Assembly (NCBI GenBank): GCA_964057225.1
Contig: OZ059894.1
Location: 5,456,001 to 5,520,000 of the forward strand
Length of the DNA: 64,000 nucleotides
Source of the DNA: Auanema rhodensis
Taxonomy: Eukaryota; Nematoda; Chromadorea; Rhabditida; Rhabditidae
Reading direction: 5' to 3'
Positions 10,836-23,418 of the stretch are shown piece after piece. Position 1 is the stretch's first letter. Every line of letters begins with the position of its first letter. The notes under the pieces were generated by a model. The model saw nothing but the letters and a program-made list of their open reading frames with translations. It was not told the DNA's origin and searched no databases. The translations under genes and the position numbers were made by a program.

Positions 10836-13280
10836 TGCACCGAGATATCAACTGATATAAGTTCACACATATATCTTCGATTTTCACCCTGAAGAATTAA
10901 TTTTTTCGTTGAATACCATTGTCCATCGTCTTCGCCTTAAAAGAAAAATCTAAAAACATCTACTTTTTGTGAAATCATCTGGAAATTTTTCGGGAAAATT
11001 TTTGTCAAAAAGTTTTTGGAAGCAATTTTGAGTGTAATGGAAACTCGACATACACTAATGCATCATTTTTCAAACGATCATAACTAATTTTTGTATTGGA
11101 CGTTTCCCAATGTATTATAGTGTATTCGATGCGGATTTTTAAGCTGCGTCGATCTGTGTTATCAGATTTGCGCTCACTTAAAAATGCACCGAGATATCAA
11201 CTGATATAAGTTCACACATATATCTTCGATTTTCACCCTGAAGAATTAATTTTTTCGTTGAATACCATTGTCCATCGTCTTCGCCTTAAAAGAAAAATCT
11301 AAAAACATCTACTTTTTGTGAAATTATCTGGAAATTTTTCGGGAAAATTTTTGTCAAAAAGTTTTTGGAAGCAATTTTGAGTGTAATGGAAACTCGACAT
11401 ACACTAATGCATCATTTTTCAAACGATCATAACTAATTTTTGTATTGGACGTTTCCCAATGTATTATAGTGTATTCGATGCGGATTTTTAAGCTGCGTCG
11501 ATCTGTGTTATCAGATTTGCGCTAACTTAAAAATGCACCGAGATATCAACTGATATAGGTTCACACTTATATCTTCGATTTTCACCCTGAAGAATTAATT
11601 TTTTCGTTGAATAACATTGTCCATCGTCTTCGCCTCGAAAAAAAAATCTAAAAACATCTACTTTTTGTGAAATTATCTGGAAATTTTTCGGGAAAATTTT
11701 TGTCAAAATGTTTTTGGAAGCAATGTTGAGTGTACATGGAAACTCAACATACACTAATGCATCATTTTTCAAACGATCATAACTAATTTTTGTATTGGAC
11801 GTTTCCCAATGTATTATAGTGTATTCGATGCGGATTTTTAAGCTACGTCGATCTGTGTTATCAGATTTGCGCTAGCTTAAAAATGCACCGAGATATCAAC
11901 TGATATAGGTTCACACATATATCTTCGATTTTCACCCTGAAGAATTAATTTTTTCGTTGAATAACATTGTCCATCGTCTTCGCCTCGAAAAAAAAATCTA
12001 AAAACATCTACTTTTTGTGAAATTATCTGGAAATTTTTCGGGAAAATTTTTGTCAAAATGTTTTTGGAAGCAATGTTGAGTGTACATGGAAACTCAACAT
12101 ACACTAATGCATCATTTTTCAAACGATCATAACTAATTTTTGTATTCAGCGTTTCTCAATGTAACATAGTGCATTCGATGCGGATTTTTAAGCTGCGTCG
12201 ATCTGTGTTATCAGATTTGCGCTAACTTAAAAATGCACCGAGATATCAACTGATATAGGTTCACACTTATATCTTCGATTTTCACCCTGAAGAATTAATT
12301 TTTTCGTTGAATAACATTGTCCATCGTCTTCGCCTTGAAAAAAAAATCTAAAAACATCTACTTTTTGTGAAATTATTTTGAAATTTTTCAGGAAAATTTT
12401 TGTCAAAATGTTTTTGGAAGCAATGTTGAGTGTACATGGAAACTCAACATACACTAATGCATCATTTTTCAAACGATCTTAACTAATTTTTGTATTCAGC
12501 GTTTCTCAATGTAACATAGTGCATTCGATGCGGATTTTTAAGCTGCGTCGATCTGTGTTATCAGATTTGCGCTAACTTAAAAATGCACCGAGATATCAAC
12601 TGATATAAGTTCACACTTATATCTTCGATTTTCACCCTGAAGAATTAATTTTTTCGTTGAATAACATTGTCCATCGTCTTCGCCTCGAAAAAAAATCTAA
12701 AAACATCTACTTTTTGTGAAATTATCTGGAAATTTTTCGGGAAAATTTTTGTCAAAATGTTTTTGGAAGCAATGTTGAGTGTACATGGAAACTCAACATA
12801 CACTAATGCATCATTTTTCAAACGATCATAACTAATTTTTGTATTGGACGTTTCCCAATGTATTATAGTGTATTCGATGCGGATTTTTAAGCTGCGTCGA
12901 TCTGTGTTATCAGATTTGCGCTCACTTAAAAATGCACCGAGATATCAACTGATATAAGTTCACACATATATCCTCGATTTTCACCCTGAAGAATTAATTT
13001 TTTCGTTGAATAACATTGTCCATCGTCTTCGCCTCGAAAAAAAATCTAAAAACATCTACTTTTTGTAAAATTATTTTGAACTTTTCGGGAAAATTTTTGT
13101 CAAAATGTTTTTGGAAGCAATTTTGAGTGTACATGGAAACTCAACATACACTAATGCATCATTTTTCAAACGATCATAACTAATTTTTGTATTGGACGTT
13201 TCCCAATGTATTATAGTGTATTCGATGCGGATTTTTAAGCTGCGCCGATCTGTGTTATCAGATTTGCGCTAGCTTAAAAA
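10486..13280. repeat. Segmental duplication inside the satellite, copy B (eight monomers)
   Basis: Monomers at 10486, 10836, 11185, 11534, 11884, 12234, 12584 and 12933 are the partner of 3499-6643. The copy at 11534 is a hybrid. Its first part matches copy A monomer 4547 (CACTTATATC), while its tail (GGACGTTTCCC, AAGCTACGTCG, GCTAGCTT) matches copy A monomer 4897. This is what a one-monomer out-of-register crossover leaves. After 13281 the two copies are no longer alike. Confidence 0.8.
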
Positions 13281-15728
13281 TGCACCGAGATATCAACTGA
13301 TATAAGTTCACACATATATCTTCGATTTTCACCCTGAAGAATTAATTTTTTCGTTGAATACCATTGTCCATCGTCTTCGCCTTAAAAGAAAAATCTAAAA
13401 ACATCTACTTTTTGTGAAATTATCTGGAAATTTTTCGGGAAAATTTTTGTCAAAAAGTTTTTGGAAGCAATTTTGAGTGTACATGGAAACTCAACATACA
13501 CTAATGCATCATTTTTCAAACGATCATAACTAATTTTTGTATTAAGCGTTTCTCAATGTGACGTAGTGCATTCGATGCGGAATTTTAAGCTGCGTCGATT
13601 TGTGTTATCAGATGTGCGCTAACTTAAGAATGCACCGAGATATCAACTGATATAAGTTCACACATATATCCTCGATTTTCACCCTGAAGAATTAATTTTT
13701 TCGTTGAATAACATTGTCCATCGTCTTCGCCTTAAAAGAAAAATCTAAAAACATCTACTTTTTGTGAAATTATCTGGAAATTTTTCGGGAAAATTTTTGT
13801 CAAAATGTTTTTGGAAGCAATGTTGAGTGTACATGGAAACTCAACATACACTAATGCATCATTTTTCAAACGATCATAACTAATTTTTGTATTGGACGTT
13901 TCCCAATGTATTATAGTGTATTCGATGCGGATTTTTAAGCTACGTCGATCTGTGTTATCAGATTTGCGCTAGCTTAAAAATGCACCGAGATATCAACTGA
14001 TATAGGTTCACACATATATCTTCGATTTTCACCCTGAAGAATTAATTTTTTCGTTGAATAACATTGTCCATCGTCTTCGCCTCGAAAAAAAAATCTAAAA
14101 ACATCTACTTTTTGTGAAATTATCTGGAAATTTTTCGGGAAAATTTTTGTCAAAATGTTTTTGGAAGCAATGTTGAGTGTACATGGAAACTCAACATACA
14201 CTAATGCATCATTTTTCAAACGATCATAACTAATTTTTGTATTCAGCGTTTCTCAATGTAACATAGTGCATTCGATGCGGATTTTTAAGCTGCGTCGATC
14301 TGTGTTATCAGATTTGCGCTAACTTAAAAATGCACCGAGATATCAACTGATATAGGTTCACACTTATATCTTCGATTTTCACCCTGAAGAATTAATTTTT
14401 TCGTTGAATAACATTGTCCATCGTCTTCGCCTTGAAAAAAAAATCTAAAAACATCTACTTTTTGTGAAATTATTTTGAAATTTTTCAGGAAAATTTTTGT
14501 CAAAATGTTTTTGGAAGCAATGTTGAGTGTACATGGAAACTCAACATACACTAATGCATCATTTTTCAAACGATCTTAACTAATTTTTGTATTCAGCGTT
14601 TCTCAATGTAACATAGTGCATTCGATGCGGATTTTTAAGCTGCGTCGATCTGTGTTATCAGATTTGCGCTAACTTAAAAATGCACCGAGATATCAACTGA
14701 TATAAGTTCACACTTATATCTTCGATTTTCACCCTGAAGAATTAATTTTTTCGTTGAATAACATTGTCCATCGTCTTCGCCTCGAAAAAAAATCTAAAAA
14801 CATCTACTTTTTGTGAAATTATCTGGAAATTTTTCGGGAAAATTTTTGTCAAAATGTTTTTGGAAGCAATGTTGAGTGTACATGGAAACTCAACATACAC
14901 TAATGCATCATTTTTCAAACGATCATAACTAATTTTTGTATTGGACGTTTCCCAATGTATTATAGTGTATTCGATGCGGATTTTTAAGCTGCGTCGATCT
15001 GTGTTATCAGATTTGCGCTAACTTAAAAATGCACCGAGATATCAACTGATATAGGTTCACACTTATATCTTCGATTTTCACCCTGAAGAATTAATTTTTT
15101 CGTTGAATAACATTGTCCATCGTCTTCGCCTTGAAAAAAAAATCTAAAAACATCTACTTTTTGTGAAATTATTTTGAAATTTTTCAGGAAAATTTTTGTC
15201 AAAATGTTTTTGGAAGCAATGTTGAGTGTACATGGAAACTCAACATACACTAATGCATCATTTTTCAAACGATCTTAACTAATTTTTGTATTCAGCGTTT
15301 CTCAATGTAACATAGTGCATTCGATGCGGATTTTTAAGCTGCGTCGATCTGTGTTATCAGATTTGCGCTAACTTAAAAATGCACCGAGATATCAACTGAT
15401 ATAAGTTCACACTTATATCTTCGATTTTCACCCTGAAGAATTAATTTTTTCGTTGAATAACATTGTCCATCGTCTTCGCCTCGAAAAAAAATTTAAAAAC
15501 ATCTACTTTTTGTGAAATTATCTGGAAATTTTTCGGGAAAATTTTTGTCAAAATGTTTTTGGAAGCAATGTTGAGTGTACATGGAAACTCAACATACACT
15601 AATGCATCATTTTTCAAACGATCATAACTAATTTTTGTATTGGACGTTTCCCAATGTATTATAGTGTATTCGATGCGGATTTTTAAGCTGCGTCGATCTG
15701 TGTTATCAGATTTGCGCTCACTTAAAAA
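13281..15728. repeat. Satellite block with a 699-bp dimer repeated twice (14331-15728)
   Basis: The starts are 13281, 13631, 13981, 14331, 14681, 15030 and 15380. The pair 14331 and 14681 (TTTCAGG with CGATCTTAAC, then the 349-bp CTCG type) repeats at 15030 and 15380. The monomers at 13981, 14331 and 14681 repeat the order of 5247, 5597, 5947 and of 11884, 12234, 12584, so this is a third copy of part of the A/B duplication. The monomer at 13281 carries an AAGCG tail with GTGACGTAGTGCATT and GGAATTTTAAG. Confidence 0.75.
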
Positions 15729-17826
15729 TGCACCGAGATATCAACTGATATAAGTTCACACATATATCCTCGATTTTCACCCTGAAGAATTAATTTTTTC
15801 GTTGAATAACATTGTCCATCGTCTTCGCCTCGAAAAAAAATCTAAGAACATCTACTTTTTGTAAAATTATTTTGAACTTTTCGGGAAAATTTTTGTCAAA
15901 ATGTTTTTGGAAGCAATTTTGAGTGTACATGGAAACTCAACATACACTAATGCATCATTTTTCAAACGATCATAACTAATTTTTGTATTGGACGTTTCCC
16001 AATGTATTATAGTGTATTCGATGCGGATTTTTAAGCTGCGCCGATCTGTGTTATCAGATTTGCGCTAGCTTAAAAATGCACCGAGATATCAACTGATATA
16101 AGTTCACACATATATCTTCGATTTTCACCCTGAAGAATTAATTTTTTCGTTGAATACCATTGTCCATCGTCTTCGCCTTAAAAGAAAAATCTAAAAACAT
16201 CTACTTTTTGTGAAATTATCTGGAAATTTTTCGGGAAAATTTTTGTCAAAAAGTTTTTGGAAGCAATTTTGAGTGTACATGGAAACTCAACATACACTAA
16301 TGCATCATTTTTCAAACGATCATAACTAATTTTTGTATTAAGCGTTTCTCAATGTGACGTAGTGCATTCGATGCGGAATTTTAAGCTGCGTCGATTTGTG
16401 TTATCAGATGTGCGCTAACTTAAGAATGCACCGAGATATCAACTGATATAAGTTCACACATATATCCTCGATTTTCACCCTGAAGAATTAATTTTTTCGT
16501 TGAATAACATTGTCCATCGTCTTCGCCTTGAAAAAAAAATCTAAAAACATCTACTTTTTGTGAAATTATCTGGAAATTTTTCGGGAAAATTTTTGTCAAA
16601 ATGTTTTTGGAAGCAATTTTGAGTGTACATGGAAACTCAACATACACTAATGCATCATTTTTCAAACGATCATAACTAATTTTTGTATTCAGCGTTTTTC
16701 AATGTCACATAGTGTATTCGATGCGGATTTTTAAGCTGCGTCGATCTGTGTTATCAGATTTGCGCTAGCTTAGAAATGCAGCGAGATATCAACTGATATA
16801 GGTTCACACTTATATCTTCGATTTTCACCCTGAAGAATTAATTTTTTCGTTGAATAACATTGTCCATCGTCTTCGCCTTGAAAAAAAAATCTAAAAACAT
16901 CTACTTTTTGTGAAATTATCTGGAAATTTTTCGGGAAAATTTTTGTCAAAAAGTTTTTGGAAGCAATTTTGAGTGTACATGGAAACTCAACATACACTAA
17001 TGCATCATTTTTCAAACGATCATAACTAATTTTTGTATTAAGCGTTTCTCAATGTGACGTAGTGCATTCGATGCGGAATTTTAAGCTGCGTCGATTTGTG
17101 TTATCAGATGTGCGCTAACTTAAGAATGCACCGAGATATCAACTGATATAAGTTCACACATATATCCTCGATTTTCACCCTGAAGAATTAATTTTTTCGT
17201 TGAATAACATTGTCCATCGTCTTCGCCTTGAAAAAAAAATCTAAAAACATCTACTTTTTGTGAAATTATCTGGAAATTTTTCGGGAAAATTTTTGTCAAA
17301 ATGTTTTTGGAAGCAATTTTGAGTGTACATGGAAACTCAACATACACTAATGCATCATTTTTCAAACGATCATAACTAATTTTTGTATTCAGCGTTTTTC
17401 AATGTCACATAGTGTATTCGATGCGGATTTTTAAGCTGCGTCGATCTGTGTTATCAGATTTGCGCTAGCTTAGAAATGCAGCGAGATATCAACTGATATA
17501 GGTTCACACTTATATCTTCGATTTTCACCCTGAAGAATTAATTTTTTCGTTGAATAACATTGTCCATCGTCTTCGCCTTGAAAAAAAAATCTAAAAACAT
17601 CTACTTTTTGTGAAATTATTTTGAAATTTTTCAGGAAAATTTTTGTCAAAATGTTTTTGGAAGCAATGTTGAGTGTACATGGAAACTCAACATACACTAA
17701 TGCATCATTTTTCAAACGATCATAACTAATTTTTGTATTCAGCGTTTCTCAATGTAACATAGTGCATTCGATGCGGATTTTTAAGCTGCGTCGATCTGTG
17801 TTATCAGATTTGCGCTAACTTAAAAA
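15729..17826. repeat. Satellite block with a 700-bp dimer (16427-17826)
   Basis: The starts are 15729, 16077, 16427, 16777, 17127 and 17477. The copies at 16427 and 17127 are near identical, with a CAGCGTTTTTC tail and GCTAGCTTAG. Each is followed by a monomer starting TGCAGCGAGATAT instead of TGCACCGAGATAT. The pair 15729 and 16077 repeats 12933 and 13281, including the GGAATTTTAAG tail. Confidence 0.75.
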
Positions 17827-19919
17827 TGCACCGAGATATCAACTGTTATAAGTTCACACTTATATCTTCGATTTTCACCCTGAAGAATTAATTTTTTCGT
17901 TGAATAACATTGTCCATCGTCTTCGCCTCGATAAAAAATCTAAAAACATCTACTTTTTGTGAAATTATCTGGAAATTTTTCGGGAAAATTTTTGTCAAAA
18001 TGTTTTTGGAAGCAATGTTGAGTGTACATGGAAACTCAACATACACTAATGCATCATTTTTCAAACGATCATAACTAATTTTTGTATTGGACGTTTCCCA
18101 CTGTATTATAGTGTATTCGATGCGGATTTTTAAGCTGCGTCGATCTGTGTTATCAGATTTGCGCTAACTTAAAAATGCACCGAGATATCAACTGATATAA
18201 GTTCACACATATATCCTCGATTTTCACCCTGAAGAATTAATTTTTTCGTTGAATAACATTGTCCATCGTCTTCGCCTCGAAAAAAAATCTAAAAACATCT
18301 ACTTTTTGTAAAATTATTTTGAACTTTTCGGGAAAATTTTTGTCAAAATGTTTTTGGAAGCAATTTTGAGTGTACATGGAAACTCAACATACACTAATGC
18401 ATCATTTTTCAAACGATCATAACTAATTTTTGTATTGGACGTTTCCCAATGTATTATAGTGTATTCGATGCGGATTTTTAAGCTGCGTCGATCTGTGTTA
18501 TCAGATTTGCGCTCACTTAAAAATGCACCGAGATATCAACTGATATAAGTTCACACATATATCCTCGATTTTCACCCTGAAGAATTAATTTTTTCGTTGA
18601 ATAACATTGTCCATCGTCTTCGCCTCGAAAAAAAATCTAAAAACATCTACTTTTTGTAAAATTATTTTGAACTTTTCGGGAAAATTTTTGTCAAAATGTT
18701 TTTGGAAGCAATTTTGAGTGTACATGGAAACTCAACATACACTAATGCATCATTTTTCAAACGATCATAACTAATTTTTGTATTGGACGTTTCCCAATGT
18801 ATTATAGTGTATTCGATGCGGATTTTTAAGCTGCGTCGATCTGTGTTATCAGATTTGCGCTCACTTAAAAATGCACCGAGATATCAACTGATATAAGTTC
18901 ACACATATATCCTCGATTTTCACCCTGAAGAATTAATTTTTTCGTTGAATAACATTGTCCATCGTCTTCGCCTTGAAAAAAGGAATCTAAAAACATCTAC
19001 TTTTCGTAAAATTATTTTGAACTTTTCGGGAAAATTTTTGTCAAAATGTTTTTGGAAGCAATTTTGAGTGTACATGGAAACTCAACATACACTAATGCAT
19101 CATTTTTCAAACGATCATAACTAATTTTTGTATTGGACGTTTCCCAATGTATTATAGTGTATTCGATGCGGATTTTTAAGCTGCGTCGATCTGTGTTATC
19201 AGATTTGCGCTCACTTAAAAATGCACCGAGATATCAACTGATATAAGTTCACACATATATCCTCGATTTTCACCCTGAAGAATTAATTTTTTCGTTGAAT
19301 AACATTGTCCATCGTCTTCGCCTTGAAAAAAGAAATCTAAAAACATCTACTTTTTGTAAAATTATTTTGAACTTTTCGGGAAAATTTTTGTCAAAATGTT
19401 TTTGGAAGCAATTTTGAGTGTAATGGAAACTCGACATACACTAATGCATCATTTTTCAAACAACCATAACTAATTTTTGTATTGGACGTTTCCCAATGTA
19501 TTATAGTGTATTCGATGCGGATTTTTAAGCTGCGCCGATCTGTGTTATCAGATTTGCGCTAGCTTAAAAATGCACCGAGATATCAACTGATATAAGTTCA
19601 CACATATATCTTCGATTTTCACCCTGAAGAATTAATTTTTTCGTTGAATACCATTGTCCATCGTCTTCGCCTTAAAAGAAAAATCTAAAAACATCTACTT
19701 TTTGTGAAATTATCTGGAAATTTTTCGGGAAAATTTTTGTCAAAAAGTTTTTGGAAGCAATTTTGAGTGTAATGGAAACTCGACATACACTAATGCATCA
19801 TTTTTCAAACAACCATAACTAATTTTTGTATTGGACGTTTCCCAATGTATTATAGTGTATTCGATGCGGATTTTTAAGCTGCGCCGATCTGTGTTATCAG
19901 ATTTGCGCTAGCTTAAAAA
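17827..19919. repeat. Satellite block: six monomers, mostly 348-350 bp
   Basis: The starts are 17827, 18176, 18524, 18872, 19222 and 19571. The first has private marks ACTGTTATAAG, CTCGATAAAAAATC and CCCACTGTATT. The last two share GAGTGTAATGG, ACTCGACATAC and CAAACAACCATAAC, which breaks the main internal dyad of the monomer. They look like recent copies of each other in their right halves. Confidence 0.75.
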
Positions 19920-22900
19920 TGCACCGAGATATCAACTGATATAAGTTCACACATATATCTTCGATTTTCACCCTGAAGAATTAATTTTTTCGTTGAATAC
20001 CATTGTCCATCGTCTTCGCCTTAAAAGAAAAATCTAAAAACATCTACTTTTTGTGAAATTATCTGGAAATTTTTCGGGAAAATTTTTGTCAAAAAGTTTT
20101 TGGAAGCAATTTTGAGTGTACATGGAAACTCAACATACACTAATGCATCATTTTTCAAACGATCATAACTAATTTTTGTATTAAGCGTTTCTCAATGTGA
20201 CGTAGTGCATTCGATGCGGAATTTTAAGCTGCGTCGATTTGTGTTATCAGATGTGCGCTAACTTAAGAATGCACCGAGATATCAACTGATATAAGTTCAC
20301 ACATATATCCTCGATTTTCACCCTGAAGAATTAATTTTTTCGTTGAATAACATTGTCCATCGTCTTCGCCTTGAAAAAAAAATCTAAAAACATCTACTTT
20401 TTGTGAAATTATCTGGAAATTTTTCGGGAAAATTTTTGTCAAAATGTTTTTGGAAGCAATTTTGAGTGTACATGGAAACTCAACATACACTAATGCATCA
20501 TTTTTCAAACGATCATAACTAATTTTTGTATTCAGCGTTTTTCAATGTCACATAGTGTATTCGATGCGGATTTTTAAGCTGCGTCGATCTGTGTTATCAG
20601 ATTTGCGCTAACTTAAAAATGCAGCGAGATATCAACTGATATAGGTTCACACTTATATCTTCGATTTTCACCCTGAAGAATTAATTTTTTCGTTGAATAC
20701 CATTGTCCATCGTCTTCGCCTTAAAAGAAAAATCTAAAAACATCTACTTTTTGTGAAATTATCTGGAAATTTTTCGGGAAAATTTTTGTCAAAAAGTTTT
20801 TGGAAGCAATGTTGAGTGTACATGGAAACTCAACATACACTAATGCATCATTTTTCAAACGATCATAACTAATTTTTGTATTGGACGTTTCCCAATGTAT
20901 TATAGTGTATTCGATGCGGATTTTTAAGCTGCGTCGATCTGTGTTATCAGATTTGCGCTCACTTAAAAATGCACCGAGATATCAACTGATATAGGTTCAC
21001 ACATATATCTTCGATTTTCACCCTGAAGAATTAATTTTTTCGTTGAATAACATTGTCCATCGTCTTCGCCTCGAAAAAAAAATCTAAAAACATCTACTTT
21101 TTGTGAAATTATCTGGAAATTTTTCGGGAAATTTTTGTCAAAAAGTTTTTGGAAGCAACTTTGAGTGTACATGGAAACTCAACATACACTAATGCATCAT
21201 TTTTCAAACGATCATAACTAATTTTTGTATTGGACGTTTCCCAATGTATTATAGTGTATTCGATGCGGATTTTTAAGCTGCGTCGATCTGTGTTATCAGA
21301 TTTGCGCTCACTTAAAAATGCACCGAGATATCAACTGATATAGGTTCACACATATATCTTCGATTTTCACCCTGAAGAATTAATTTTTTCGTTGAATAAC
21401 ATTGTCCATCGTCTTCGCCTTGAAAAAAAAATCTAAAAACATCTACTTTTTGTGAAATTATTTTGAAATTTTTCAGGAAAATTTTTGTCAAAATGTTTTT
21501 GGAAGCAATGTTGAGTGTACATGGAAACTCAACATACACTAATGCATCATTTTTCAAACGATCATAACTAATTTTTGTATTCAGCGTTTCTCAATGTGAC
21601 ATAGTGCATTCGATGCGGATTTTTAAGCTGCGTCGATCTGTGTTATCAGATTTGCGCTCACTTAAAAATGCACCGAGATATCAACTGATATAGGTTCACA
21701 CTTATATCTTCGATTTTCACCGTGAAGAATTAATTTTTTCGTTGAATAACATTGTCCATCGTCTTCGCCTTGAAAAAAAAATCTAAAAACATCTACTTTT
21801 TGTGAAATTATTTTGAAATTTTTCAGGAAAATTTTTGTCAAAATGTTTTTGGAAGCAATGTTGAGTGTACATGGAAACTCAACATACACTAATGCATCAT
21901 TTTTCAAACGATCATAACTAATTTTTGTATTCAGCGTTTCTCAATGTGACATAGTGCATTCGATGCGGATTTTTAAGCTGCGTCGATCTGTGTTATCAGA
22001 TTTGCGCTAGCTTAAAAATGCACCGAGATATCAACTGATATAGGTTCACACTTATATCTTCGATTTTCACCCTGAAGAATTAATTTTTTCGTTGAATACC
22101 ATTGTCCATCGTCTTCGCCTTAAAAGAAAAATCTAAAAACATCTACTTTTTGTGAAATTATCTGGAAATTTTTCGGGAAAATTTTTGTCAAAAAGTTTTT
22201 GGAAGCAATTTTGAGTGTACATGGAAACTCAACATACACTAATGCATCATTTTTCAAACGATCATAACTAATTTTTGTATTGGAGGTTTCCCAATGTATT
22301 ATAGTGTATTCGATGCGGATTTTTAAGCTGCGCCGATCTGTGTTATCAGATTTGCTCTAGCTTAAAAATGCACCGAGATATCAACTGATATAAGTTCACA
22401 CATATATCTTCGATTTTCACCCTGAAGAATTAATTTTTTCGTTGAATAACATTGTCCATCGTCTTCGCCTTGAAAAAAGGAATCTAAAAACATCTACTTT
22501 TTGTAAAATTATTTTGAACTTTTCGGGAAAATTTTTGTCAAAATGTTTTTGGAAGCAATTTTGAGTGTACATGGAAACTCAACATACACTAATGCATCAT
22601 TTTTCAAACAATCATAACTAATTTTTGTATTGGACGTTTCCCAATGTATTATAGTGTATTCGATGCGGATTTTTAAGCTGCGCCGATCTGTGTTATCAGA
22701 TTTGCTCTAGCTTAAAAATGCACCGAGATATCAACTGATATAAGTTCACACATATATCTTCGATTTTCACCCTGAAGAATTAATTTTTTCGTTGAATAAC
22801 ATTGTCCATCGTCTTCGCCTTGAAAAAAGGAATCTAAAAACATCTACTTTTTGTAAAATTATTTTGAACTTTTCGGGAAAATTTTTGTCAAAATGTTTTT

Positions 22901-23418
22901 GGAAGCAATTTTGAGTGTACATGGAAACTCAACATACACTAATGCATCATTTTTCAAACGATCATAACTAATTTTTGTATTGGACGTTACCCAATGTATT
23001 ATAGTGTATTCGATGCGGATTTTTAAGCTGCGTCGATCTGTGTTATCAGATTTGCGCTCACTTAAAAATGCACCGAGATATCAACTGATATAGGTTCACA
23101 CTTATATCTTCGATTTTCACCGTGAAGAATTAATTTTTTCGTTGAATAACATTGTCCATCGTCTTTGCCTTGAAAAAAAAATCTAAAAACATCTACTTTT
23201 TGTGAAATTATCTGGAAATTTTTCGGGAAAATTTTTGTCAAAATGTTTTTGGAAGCAATTTTGAGTGTACATGGAAACTCAACATACACTAATGCATCAT
23301 TTTTCAAACGATCATAACTAATTTTTGTATTCAGCGTTTCTCAATGTCACATAGTGTATTCGATGCGGATTTTTAAGCTGCGTCGATCTGTGTTATCAGA
23401 TTTGCGCTAGCTTAAAAA
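19920..23418. repeat. Satellite block: ten mixed monomers
   Basis: The starts are 19920, 20270, 20620, 20970, 21319, 21669, 22019, 22369, 22719 and 23069. The copy at 20270 is near identical to 16427 and 17127. The copy at 20970 lost one A in GGGAAATTTTTG. The copies at 21669 and 23069 share CACCGTGAAG. The tail TTTGCTCTAGC recurs in the two neighbours 22019 and 22369, which marks local spread. Confidence 0.7.
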
